A program made the position numbers and the translations under genes. Below are positions 1 through 10,249 of a stretch of 64,000 bases of DNA, piece by piece. Positions within the stretch are counted from its first letter, which is position 1; each line of letters begins with the position of its first letter. Source of the DNA: Adiantum capillus-veneris (taxonomy: Eukaryota; Streptophyta; Polypodiopsida; Polypodiales; Pteridaceae); assembly GCA_014529385.2 (NCBI GenBank), contig CM043953.1, positions 74,858,372 to 74,922,371 of the forward strand. Reading direction: 5' to 3'. The notes under the pieces are model-generated. The model was not told where the DNA came from. It did no database searches and saw nothing but the letters and a program-made list of their open reading frames with translations.

Positions 1-100
1 CTATCTATCTTTTTGATTTTTTAATTTAAATAAGGCTTAAAGGGGACTCAGGGGGGCTAAGGGCATATACTAGTAGCACTTCTTTAATAGAATTCATCAA

Positions 101-126
101 GAGACATCCTACGCGTAGGATGTCTC
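101..126. repeat. Palindrome A1
   Basis: A perfect 26-bp inverted repeat with arms gagacatccta and taggatgtctc around a CGCG centre. It is the first of four copies in this leader. Confidence 0.85.
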
Positions 127-380
127 AAGTGTTTGGGCACCCAACTCAATATGTCACCTCATACACAGCTTCTACATAGCTTATACATGCTAGCCATCAA
201 GTTTCATCACATTTGGACAAGAGTTGACCTCATAGCATCAAAAACGGAAAGTCAGAGCATAGAGGCAATAAAGAGTCATAGACCTACCAAAACTAGTCCA
301 AATCACATGAAACTTGGACACTATACTCATTATCACATTGCCAAGCTAACTGTGGAGTCAGATATGAAAATTAATAAAAT

Positions 381-404
381 AGACATCCTACACGTAGGAT
401 GTCT
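381..404. repeat. Palindrome A2
   Basis: A 24-bp copy with arms agacatccta and taggatgtct intact. One mismatch pair falls in the CACG centre. It starts 279 bp after copy A1. Confidence 0.85.
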
Positions 405-669
405 AAATGCCCTATTTGACCTCCAACTGGTGTTTTTGAGTTCCACATATCTTTATAACATCTTAACAAGCTAATATATCAAATTTCAAGCCAAACCCAT
501 CACGTTTGGCCTCCAAAACCTCAAAGATTCACTTTTATGAGCCTGAAAACACAGGCTACACATGCTCCTAACAACACCAATACTTATCCAAATCAAAATC
601 TAAGAACAGGACCATGTTCTAAATGCTAAGGGCTACCCACAGAACCAAAATCAAGTCATTCTGAGATAA

Positions 670-695
670 GAGACATCCTACACATAGGATGTCTC
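670..695. repeat. Palindrome A3
   Basis: A 26-bp copy with arms gagacatccta and taggatgtctc intact. The CACA centre is not self-complementary, so variation is confined to the middle. It starts 290 bp after A2. Confidence 0.85.
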
Positions 696-954
696 CAGGG
701 GCATATTGACCTTCTGTATAGGAATTGACATTATGGGAGTCTTTTACATGGTTTAAGAAGCCTATATATCAAATTTCAATCCAATTGGATATCATTTGCC
801 CATCCACATAGGACATCCTACCCATTTTGTGAGCAAAAGCCTAAATCTACTCAAAATTGTACTTTTTGATGTCCAAACCAACTTCCAAGTACATAGCCAT
901 GTTGCACAGGTCAAGGGCCACAAGCATGTCAAGTTTCATCAAAATCAGAGAAAG

Positions 955-980
955 TAGACATCCTACGCGTAGGATGTCTA
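955..980. repeat. Palindrome A4
   Basis: A perfect 26-bp palindrome with arms tagacatccta and taggatgtcta and a CGCG centre like A1. It starts 285 bp after A3 and lies about 165 bp before the first ATG of the ORF region. Confidence 0.85.
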
Positions 981-1143
981 AATGCTTATTTTTCAGCCAA
1001 AAACCTTCTGTGGGCACATGCATGGCTTCCTAGTCCGTTTTGAGTTCTTATTTCAATTTTCAAGTCATTGGGTAGTCAAAACTTAGTTTATCAGCTAATC
1101 TTTAAAAAATGCTAACTTTGGACTACTGAGTGAAACAGGATCC

Positions 1144-2079
1144 ATGGCAGCCACAAAGTCGCCTGCAAAGAAGAAGAGGATGACTTTCAAGGACTACTTA
1201 TAAGAAGTGGAGCCTTTTGTTATTCCAGAGGGAACCCTGAAGCCCACAAGCACTTGGATTCAAGATGACCTACTAGAAACCAATGATCTAAGAATCTACC
1301 AAGCAGTGTTTAAAGATCCGAAGGGAAATGCAGTGGAGCTACCCATGATCCCTCAAGAGCTCAATGAATTTGTCAGGATCAAGATGGGGGACTACTTGGA
1401 GAAACTGGATCTCCACAATTACTTTGAAGCCTTGCCAGCAGGGATTGATGTTAAAAGAGTGTGGGAATTTGTCACCACAATCAAAGAGGACGGCATAGCC
1501 AGAGTTATAGATCTACAAGGCAAGCCTAATGCGATGATTGTCATCACAGAGAAGGTGGTGGAAGCAGCACTTGACCTCTCTAACAAAGGAGACAGTGTGA
1601 CTAAGAGGCGGGATGACATTAAGGTCTACTCAGAGAAAAAAAAACTATACATTTGAAGATATTGCAAACCCGAAGGTGGCCATCATGAGCCACAGAAATA
1701 CAGGATGCCATTTGGAGCTATTGCCACCACTTTCACTTGGGCGATGTAGAAGAGCCGCCCGAGGGAGATAAACTATGCCGCTTACATTCACGACAACCTT
1801 GTGAAAATGGGGACCAAAACTCCCACTTATATTGTGCCTGGTGAGTTGATAACCAAAGTCATCTATGGAGCATTGCATGCCAAGGGAAATTGGCCTCTAC
1901 CTCCCTCCCAAAATGGTTGGCTCAAGCTGAAGGAAGACAAAGAAGCAGAGCCTCCTAAGGCTCCAAGGGTAGCCACAAGGTTGAAGTGCCGTTTAGAGAC
2001 AGTGCTAGAAGAGCCGCCACAACCCAAGAAGGGGAAGAAAAAAACTCTACAGGTGCCAATAAAGGAAACAAAGTCATAG
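1144..2079 (+). pseudogene. Element A ORF1, gag-position protein, broken
   Basis: An ATG at 1144 opens with a basic KKKR patch. After 19 codons an in-frame TAA at 1201-1203 stops it, and the same frame then runs to 1656. A run of A's near 1640 marks a one-base frameshift: dropping one A continues the reading as ...NYTFEDIANPKVAIM. A further frame change joins it to 1801-2079, which holds a stretch ending AAYIHDNLVKM and then a Lys-rich tail. I do not recognise the protein. Its position after a leader, and its general look, resemble the gag-like 'putative plant transposon protein' type, but that is a guess. Two frameshifts and two stops (1201, and a TAG near 1747) show it is dead. Confidence 0.55.
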
Positions 2080-2175
2080 AAAGCAGCAAGGCTAGAAAGA
2101 CTAATGGAGAGTTTCAGAGTTGAGAGGATGCTAAAAGGGGATCTGAGCAAATTATGAAATCCGTCACTTGAGGCT

Positions 2176-4115
2176 ATGTCTGGATCTTCTCAAAGAACTC
2201 AAAGGGATCGCTTTGAAGATTACATAAAGAATTTCAAGATCTTAGATGCTACAGCTGAGAATACCAGGATGAGGTGATGCAAAGACTCACTGGGCTTAGA
2301 GCAAGGTCTATGGCCACTGATATTGAAATTGATAATCTCAAAGTAAATGAAGTTCAAATCAAAGCCGAGGTGGACTCGCTGCAAAAGCAGGACCAAGAGA
2401 ACACAAAGAAGCAAGCCAAGCTGCAAGTTGATCTGGATGTGGCACTAAAAAGATGCCAAGAGCTGGAAAGTCAGAGTCAAGCAGTAGACCAAAAGCTTCA
2501 AAGAGCAGATGAGGAGTATAAGAAAATCACCAATTCACTGACGGATGCGGAGAAAAAAAGAGACAACTTGACACTCCAGCTTGCTGATGAGTCCAAAGAA
2601 GTGGAGACATTGAGGAATGCTAAGGAAAAAGTTGCGCTAGAACATGAGGCTAGCCAGGACGAAGTTATAGAGCTGAAAGATCAAATGAAAGTGAAAGATC
2701 AGACCATCCAGAGGCTAAGGGCATCTCCGGGCAGAGTCAGAGCCACGACCTCAACTAGCTTTGCTTCAGAGAAGGATATGTATGAAGAAAAGATGAAGGA
2801 ACTCCAAAAGGAGTTGACACTAGAGAAGAGACAAAAAATGATGCTGGCCGAGGGCTCCCTAGTGATGCAAAGCCGTCTGGAGGATGAGAACAAGGCCATG
2901 AAAGATGAGCTAGCAGCCTTGAAAAAGAAGATGGACGAGGATCTCAAGAAGATGCAAACTGAAAATGAAGACACCAAGAAGAAGATGGAAGAGACTGAGA
3001 AAGCCAATGCTGAATTGAACGACCTTTTAGTGACCATGGGGGATCAAGCTGAACAAGAAAAGAAATCATATCAAAAGCAGATTGATGAGCTAAAAGGCCA
3101 ACAACAGACTGAAGAGCCACACTTGAGCACAGGGCTAGCAGCTATGGAAGGAATTGATATAGACAATATGCCAGATCTAATGGACACAACAATGCAGGAG
3201 GACATCCTGGTGGGACCATCCCAAGAGCCCCGGGATCTGACACAAGAAGAAGAAGACAATCTACAAAAGGCAATAGAAGTGGCCATAAAAGAAACAACCA
3301 AAGAAGCAATGCAGTGGGAGCAGAGGGTATTGAAGTCTATGACCATTCAGAAATTATATGCAAATGTCATTCGACATGAATGGCTACAACCCTCTCTCCC
3401 ATATTCTATTCTCAAGTACGAAGCTACTACAATAAACAAGAGGATTAAAGAGGAGCCGATAGTGCCACTATATGAAGAAGATATCTCCAAACCAGAAGGT
3501 GTTAAGCTTATTGTGGACTCTCAACCAAAATGGAGAAAGGCATGGCTAACTAAATACCCACAGTATTTAGTACATCTGGTAGAGGCGCCTAAAATAATCA
3601 GAGACAGCCTTAGCTTTTTCCCTCTACCAAGAATGCGAACTCGGAAAGAACAAGAGCTGCTGAAGAATAACCATCCCACATGGCTCAACTACCCAAAGCT
3701 CCTAGGCTTGAAGGCAGGTGAGAGAATGAGTGAGAAATACATGGTGAAAAGCCTAACGGACGCCATTAAATTGCTCACTGGCTCGCGTGACCTCTGTTGC
3801 ATTATGCTCAAGAAAATATGTAAAACCCTTCTGGATGTTTTTGAGATCTTTAAACCTGGACAGGCAACAGAAAACATATTCTTCTTCCAAGACACATATA
3901 GATGTGTGTATGAACTCTCTGCTCAACGTTCCCATGCCGTGATACATGCCTTTTATCAGTGAATAATGTTTTTGCCCTCGTACCATCTCCAGGCCTTTAA
4001 AGAAGCCTTCTACACCGGTTTCTTCACCATAGATACACATATATTCGGCCCTACATTATTGGCCCCGCATGCACTGTATGAGTTTGTTCTGAAGATGCAC
4101 GAAACCCTCCACTGA
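2176..4115 (+). pseudogene. Element A ORF2, long coiled-coil protein, lightly broken
   Basis: A likely start is ATG 2176 (MSGSSQRTQRDR...). One frameshift near 2270 moves the reading into the frame that stays open from 2277 to 3962. Roughly residues 30-290 of that frame form a continuous heptad-rich coiled coil dominated by Glu, Lys, Gln and Leu. An acidic linker follows, then a C-terminal domain of about 200 residues rich in aromatic and basic residues (WLQPSLPYSILKY, WRKAWLTKYPQYLV). A single TGA at 3960-3962 interrupts it; the same frame then continues to a stop at 4113-4115. There is no CCHC knuckle, protease, RT or integrase motif. Within a retroelement this is unusual: it could be a structural gag-like protein or a captured host sequence. 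A polypurine tract and LTR-like end follow 40 bp downstream. Confidence 0.6.
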
Positions 4116-4154
4116 AGAAGCAGTTCTACTGTCATGTCAGGGACGACATGATCT

Positions 4155-4167
4155 AGGAGGGGGGGAG
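4155..4167 (+). other. Candidate polypurine tract of element A
   Basis: The purine run aggagggggggag lies directly before tgttagcaactgg. This is the usual arrangement of a plus-strand primer site followed by the first TG of a 3' LTR. Confidence 0.6.
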
Positions 4168-5120
4168 TGTTAGCAACTGGACCCACTCAATGGAGGATGA
4201 TTGCCCGGCGGGATACTAATTTCCTTCGTAATTATTCCTTAATTGAGAAGAAAGAGTCATTTCACCTTTGTAAATAGTGGGGCTTGCAGAAGCTTCCAAA
4301 TTCTATCCCATTTTTGACATTTAGACTTAGTAAATGGTTAAATTGGAACATTAGGCTTTGAGATTGTAAGGTATTTTTACCACTTTTGACCTTAATGCAA
4401 AAAAACCCTTTGTCATTTTTATAAGTTTTGTATGTGTGAGTTGAGCGTACTCTGTGTACGAGAGAGAGTGAGAGTTTATCTTGACGCTATGCGCGCACTG
4501 GTGGTCGGAATCAAGTGTAGAGAAGTGCAACATGTTGCCCCCGAAGAGAGCTACGTGCCAACACCTACATTGCAGGTGTATGGCCCAGCTTTGTGAGAGT
4601 GATCCACGAGCTATATCTGGCGATTCAGTGAGCATACATTGTCCGTTTTTGCATTTTAGCATATCCACGCATTCGCAATGAGTAGAGCTACACATTAGGC
4701 ACTTTAGTTTTTAGAAAACGTCGACCTGTAAATTTCGACCAGACATCCTACGTGATTCTGCACCGGGTGTTTAGGGTTGGGGTTTTGGGACACGGACCTT
4801 AGGGAGAGCGACCTATTGGTGTTAATAGGATTTTCTTCAAGTTCCGTAGAGTTTCGAGAATGTTTGATGGGTAATTGGCTCTTAAAAGCATTGTAGGAAA
4901 TCTCCTTTTGTGTACTCTTGAAGGTTGTAACTTAGACATTGGGTAGAGATCTCTGTAGGAAGTAGTCAATAGTCGGTCGAGTGTAGGTTGACACCCTATG
5001 CTTGCTTCCACGCGCGTGCGGATCGAGCTTTGTCCTTAGCTGATAAATCTTGTTAGGTGAGTTCTCATTGTGCTGACGTCCATCGCAGCGTATCCTCTAG
5101 CAACAATAGAGGAAGACAGT
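4168..5120 (+). mobile_element. 3' LTR-like end of element A
   Basis: It begins TGTTAG right after the purine tract. From about 4655 to 5120 it aligns by eye with 37400-37860. Shared landmarks in the same order are gagtagarctacacattagg, gacctgtaa, ttgcacc, ggtcgagt and gttctca. The half-palindrome agacatccta recurs at 4741. The right boundary is not visible; homology with the other locus fades near 5120. A TG...CA terminus and a target duplication could not be placed. Confidence 0.5.
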
Positions 5121-6481
5121 GTGGAGACATTTGGGACTGTAAACGAGGTTTCTAGGAATGAGCTGCAACAGTTGTTTACACTAGAAGCCTCTTCTTGTCA
5201 TGAATGATCAAGTAGGGTTAGGGGGGTTGGCAAGCTATGTATGGCATTTTTTGGATGAGCATAAAGACACTAAGTCGTGCCAAAAATCTTGCCCCACTAA
5301 CCTCATGTATATATGTGTACATAGCCCTACAAGTTTTGGAAGTGACCATGTGAAAAATCATGTACAAATGTGTAATTTTTCCAAGCTTAAATGCTGATAT
5401 TTTGGGTTTTTTGAGTCCCCAAAATATGGTTTTTATTAGGGATTTTTAGCTGTGCTTTACAGCTCATGAATCGGACTTGTACATCATGAGTTATGAGCAT
5501 CCGAAGAGCAGTCGGTCTCAACAGAAGGTGATTGCAGGTGCATGCGACAAAGGAAACTGGGCCAACTTGGGGTTCTAAGATTAGAAATGATGAAGTTTTA
5601 CATTTTTGGAGATAGCCAAGGTGATGAGCTTTGAGCCGTGAGTTATGGTGCATCATTCGATGACCAGAGCAGCAAGTTATGGCTCGGGGAAAGTTGTCCG
5701 AGAAGCTCTTATGCTTTGGGAGAAAGCTGGAATTTTTGGGGCTAGGGAGGAATGAGGAGGAGGTTTCCATGTGGCATGGAGATTATCCCACATGAGAAGA
5801 GGAAAAGGGAAACTGGGGGGTATATAGGGCACATTGGGTGCCCACTATAGGGTATCAAAGGTGAGAGGAGCTCTCTCAAGGCTTGGCTATGGGGGATCAT
5901 GGGCTCATGGGGAGGGAGATGGTGCATTTTTTCATCCACACCCAGATGCCTAGGCACCTAGGCATCCTTTTTGGTCCACCAACCACTTGCCCCCACCTCA
6001 TTCCTTGGTCAAAGGGTCACCAACAGCTCATTTTTCACCCAAAAAAGGCCAAATTTGGACCAATTAAAAGGTGCCTTGAGAGAGATCCTTGTCGGCTAAG
6101 AAGATAGAGAAAAATCTTGGGGATAAAAGATAAGAAATTTCCCATTTTAATAGATTCATTACCTGTACAACTTCCAGAGAGCTCATTTTTTAGCAAGAAA
6201 GAGTGCACCCCCAACTTCAAGCGGCCATAACTCTTTCATCATTCATCTGTTTTTTATATATGGATACTCTCTACGGACATCTCCACGAGACAAACTTCGT
6301 CATGATGTACCTTGTTTCTCCTAATTTTGAGTGTGTTCCATGCTTGAAGGGTTTTTCAATAATCTCTACAGGTGTTTACCACAGGTGTTTTCGGTCCTGC
6401 AATAGTTCTTCCTTCCAACGGTGTGGCTCGTGCAAGGCTATAGAGACATTCATTTTCCTTCTCGTTTACACATTAACAACG
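5121..6481. other. Unassigned, no gene seen
   Basis: No ORF with recognisable motifs was found on either strand. The sequence is of mixed composition, with transposon-like phrases such as 'ggccataactctttcatcattcatc' near 6222. It may be old LTR or leader DNA, but no boundary, primer site or coding motif supports an assignment. Confidence 0.3.
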
Positions 6482-6563
6482 TAATCACAATCATGTGATT
6501 ATGTTAATAACACCAATAATTATACAAGAAAAAGACGTGATCACGTTAATTGTTAACGTGATC
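6482..6563. repeat. Two adjacent hairpin-forming inverted repeats
   Basis: At 6482-6501 arms taatcaca and tgtgatta flank a 4-bp loop. At 6539-6563 arms gatcacgttaa and ttaacgtgatc flank a 3-bp loop. Both have GTGAT/ATCAC in the arms and lie 37 bp apart. Confidence 0.6.
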
Positions 6564-7683
6564 CTAATGATGACTTGCAAAAACCAATAGAGCCCATTAG
6601 CCGACCGGGTATAAGCATATTCCCTCAAGGCCTGCTGGGCTTTTAATTTCCCCAACAAAGCCGCCAAGAAAAAAAAATTTCCCGGCGGGCGTGTCGAGAA
6701 AATAAAAAACCCTGGCATGCCTACACATGCACATACAAATTATATGGCATTTGTATGTCTGGGTTAACGACTTGAATGCCATATTTATGCAAAAATCAAT
6801 GCTTCCAACAAACGACACTCAGTTAGATGCATTACCGACTGAGTGCCACCCAAATCTAAATAGCAATAATGGCTTGCATACGACAATCATATAACCGCGT
6901 TACCGATCGATGTCCATTTGTTTTTCTAGAAAGGGGAAGTGAATTTGACTCACCATAAGGATACTAGAATTGTTGTGTTACCGACGTAGTACCTAGACAG
7001 TGAGCCGATACTTACCACAAGGACACCATATTCCCCGCGTCACCGAGGTGATGCCCCCATGGTAAGCACAAGACATTGATGAGGCCAAACAACCTTGAAG
7101 TTGAATGCATATCAACATAACTCAAATAAAATAGGTTCTTCATCAAAGAGGAGGATAGAGGAGTTAATCTTAGAGTCTATATGCAAGTGTTCTTGTATAA
7201 GATTAATTGACATATAGAGTCTATCAAGCTTAGAAGATCTATAGCTTTCTGCACTCTACTTGTTTAACCATGTGAATCCAATGTTTTTAGATATATCCAA
7301 AAGATTCATCTCCTGAATCAAATGAATCAGCAATAAGTCAAAGATTTTTAGGTTGCTTTGCAATCTCTTAGCACTCTTGAATATATAATTTGGGCCATAT
7401 ATATTTGCTAGATTAAATTTGAAACGGCTGTTGAGGTTAATAGCTGACCAACTTCCCTTTTTAGGCATATGTACATCACCAACATACTAGAGGTATTTTT
7501 TTGATAAACATACAGTAGAACTTCCTCTCCTTGAATATTGATGAGTGTAATACATGGGGGATTCACTAGTCTCTTTTGTATGGTACCATGTGAGTGTACA
7601 ATAGGGGGGGTTTTGACAAGTCTTCATAAGTGTATACAATAGGGGTAGTCCCCCAAAACTTGCATACACATACCGTACATTTA
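6564..7683. other. Unassigned, no gene seen
   Basis: No coding motif was found. Between about 6750 and 7060 there are repeated short phrases around 'ttaccga' and 'accataaggac' that suggest a decayed LTR, but no ends can be placed. Confidence 0.3.
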
Positions 7684-7771
7684 GGGGGGGGGGGGGGGGG
7701 GGGGGGGGAGGTGGGGAGGTAGATAATATTAAAGGGTGAACAGGTATCATGCTTTTTTAGTCTATCAGTAA

Positions 7772-7823
<52 letters not shown>

Positions 7824-7846
7824 TCTTACACACACACACACACATA
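7684..7846. repeat. Compound microsatellite: G25, (CT)n, (CA)n
   Basis: A run of 25 G's at 7684-7708 is followed 65 bp later by (CT)n at 7774-7803 running directly into (CA)n, with a second CA tract to 7846. Confidence 0.95.
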
Positions 7847-8560
7847 GAAGGACCTCAAGAAGAAGAAGAATAAGTAGAATAAACTGATATTGAGACTAGA
7901 GAGGGAGGAGGATTGGTTTGATGCAAATGGATCATAGTCACTGATAGACTGTAAGTTGATTGCAAGCCAATAAGAGAGCATACATTCCAGTCATAACAGA
8001 ATCTGGCATAGATCATAAGTTTGTCAAAACTCAAAAAGCATTAAGATTCTCATATTTCATCCCATGCCTGCAAAATGGCATGAAACTGTGTGGGAATCCT
8101 ACAAAGTAGGTGGCACATGTAAATTTGAAACTTTATACAAGGGAAAATTTGGAAAAGAGAAATCATGGAGTTCTTGGAAATTTCTTTAAGCTATTGACTT
8201 GTTTGTACATATAAGGTAGGGAGGTCGTGTTAATACTATAGAAATTGTATATAGGGGGTTATATTAGCTCTTGAATATGTGTAGATAGGAGGTTGGTGGG
8301 CAGACATGTAAGGGACCGTATATAGAAGGGGGTCAAACAGGATGCACGCAGATGGCATCTACTCCCCAATATTAGTGAATCCTCCGTGGTGTAATACGAG
8401 GTTTGATTGACACTAATCCTTTTCAAATTCACCTCTAAATATGCGATAATAGTCTTGAATTCTTGCAAGCAAATCAATAAACCTACATGCTAAAATCACT
8501 AAACCATCTCTTAATACAATGAGATCTGATAGGGTCAATAAGGCCGTTGCAATTAAGACT
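7847..8560. other. Unassigned, no gene seen
   Basis: AT-rich sequence without a recognisable reading frame, repeat or element boundary. Confidence 0.3.
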
Positions 8561-8583
8561 AACACCTTTTAAATTGGGATCGA

Positions 8584-8940
8584 TCATTCTTTACTTGATT
8601 TTTGAGGCTTAGACATAGAGACAAAAGATCCATTAGGGTCATTGGACTTCTCCTTTCTCCTTTTAGTTTTAGAGTCTGGATGTATGAACAAAGTTTCTTC
8701 TTCATTTTGTGTCATGAAAATCTCCACAAATGCTTCAAGGGAAGTTGAAAGAAGATGTTTATTTGTATTATCTCTAGCTTTCATATCTTGTATGAATTCA
8801 ACATCTTTAGGATTGGGATTATCTGTCACGTGGGAACTTTTGATAGTTTCACCTTTAGTTTCTGCAAGATATAATCCTGAGGAGAGACCTCTTTTTAGAT
8901 CCTTGGGATTGAAAGGAGGCTCAGATGGTCAAGGAGGTTT
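8584..8940 (-). pseudogene. Charged hypothetical fragment
   Basis: The minus strand is open for about 115 codons, with an ATG-initiated core of 81 codons. It reads as a Lys/Glu/Ser-rich low-complexity tail (NPNPKDVEFIQDMKARDN, KTKRRKEKSNDP). I recognise no domain. The style resembles the charged patches at 19.2-20.0 kb and 24.1-24.3 kb on the same strand. Before the LINE inserted, this stretch would have lain about 1 kb downstream of the FCP1-like pseudogene now at 18.1-18.9 kb, so it may belong to the same captured gene. That link is inference only. Confidence 0.3.
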
Positions 8941-9239
8941 ATGAGAACATTTACAATAGTATTTTATAAGATGATGATACAAAGGAAACTGTAAGCATGA
9001 CAACCTTGCCTCCATCTACCATACTTACAAATGAAAACAACTATACCTATTGAAATTAAAGTGTCAGTTCTCAGACCAGTTGAGCGGTTTTGATGCTTTA
9101 CTGTTTGTTACACTTTGTTTGTCATTGTTTCACTCTTTCTTTGACTTTAGCCAGTACCAAACTTTGAAACTTTACATTAAACAATAATACTTACTAACAG
9201 TTACACACTACCTTCTCCTTGCTTACCATCTATAGAGCC

Positions 9240-9450
9240 TCAAGTATAGAACATACTACTTTTGAACCAATACTAAATTGGTAATAACCACTACCAAATT
9301 GGTACTAATCAGTACCAAATTGAGACCAACCAATACCAAAATGGTACTAACCCAAGACCAAATTGGTTATAACCAACACAATATTGAGACTATAGAAGAG
9401 CCATTTGGTACTATACAATACCAAAATTGGCGCCAAATAGTACACTATCA
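9240..9450. repeat. Degenerate ~22-bp minisatellite (TACCAAATTGGT)
   Basis: About nine diverged copies of a unit near taccaaattggtactaacca. The core taccaaattggta is itself an imperfect palindrome, so each unit can pair with itself. Confidence 0.75.
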
Positions 9451-9713
9451 ATAGTACCAAAACTTACTATTACTTATATACATGCAAGCTAGATTTTGAA
9501 AACTAGACTAGTATACTGTAAACAATTCATTAGTAAAGACTACACAAGTTATGATGGGCACCAAAGTGGAATTTTCACTGACCAATAATATACAAAGTAG
9601 GAGTTGTACAAAATGTTATTTTTATCAAGTTGTATATCACAAAAAGGGGCACTTAACTCAGATTACAATAAGCAACAAGGGTGTTAGATTGTATATAGCT
9701 CACTAGAATGCGT

Positions 9714-9737
9714 GGGGGGGGGGGGGGGGGGGGGGGG
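9714..9737. repeat. G24 homopolymer
   Basis: A run of 24 G's lies 15 bp outside the left target duplication of the LINE. Confidence 0.95.
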
Positions 9738-9752
9738 TTTCAAAGCTCTAGG

Positions 9753-9769
9753 AGTACCCCTCCATTGTT
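9753..9769. repeat. LINE target-site duplication, left copy
   Basis: agtacccctccattgtt here is identical to 17999-18015. Left of it is host DNA; right of it is a short T run, the minus-strand oligo(A) tail of the LINE. Confidence 0.9.
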
Positions 9770-10249
9770 TTTTTTCTCCGAGAAAAAAATCCTTCTATTA
9801 GTTAATGAAACTGCCCATAGGGCTACAACCACCTCTTCAAGAGAGGGCCACAACAACCATGATGGGGAGACTCTCCCAATGAAAAAAACACCATATGTAC
9901 AATGAGGCTAAATCAAGAAATGGGAGGAGGAAAAAGCCCGTCCCATCTGAGTACACCCTGGATCATGGTGAAAAAAGGCCCAGGACGCCAGAGTTGAAGG
10001 AAAGCCTCTCTACGCCTCTCGCATGCGGTCAAATCTGCTCTGGAGTCTCTTAAGCTGTACACTAAGAGTGTGGATCAGCTCTAGCCAGAGACCGCGAACA
10101 GCCTCTGCTGGTGGTACAAGGAAAGCCTCAAAGATGCGGAAGCAGCGGGCCCACTAGATGAACTAGAGTGTCAGGCCATTGGTGAGCTCCCATCACTCCT
10201 CTCTCTCACTGTACCACTCTTGTGGAGTAAGCTCTGTGGCAGGATGGAG

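Larger units (their letters stand above)
1..1143 (+). repeat. Palindromic tandem leader of element A
   Basis: No convincing long reading frame. The stretch is an ancient tandem repeat with a period near 285 bp. Copies of a 24-26 bp palindrome begin near 102, 381, 671 and 956. A second conserved box (atcaagtttcatc and variants atcaaatttca) follows each palindrome by about 94-97 bp. Between these boxes the units have diverged almost completely. A half-palindrome (ggacatccta) occurs near 811. The block sits directly upstream of the first ORF of element A, where an LTR element's 5' untranslated leader would be. The same layout recurs at 38.4-39.7 kb. Confidence 0.75.

Noticed and set aside
133-474. 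113-codon plus-strand ORF
   Set aside because: It runs through the palindromic leader. The peptide is a translation of repeat boxes, with no conserved frame across units.
1-1143. CRISPR-like array from regularly spaced palindromes
   Set aside because: Spacing is about 285 bp, units descend from a common repeat, and the context is a plant retroelement leader. No cas genes.
7487-7841. Minus-strand ORFs rich in Pro, Val-Cys and Arg-Glu
   Set aside because: They are translations of the G/C run and the CT/CA microsatellites.
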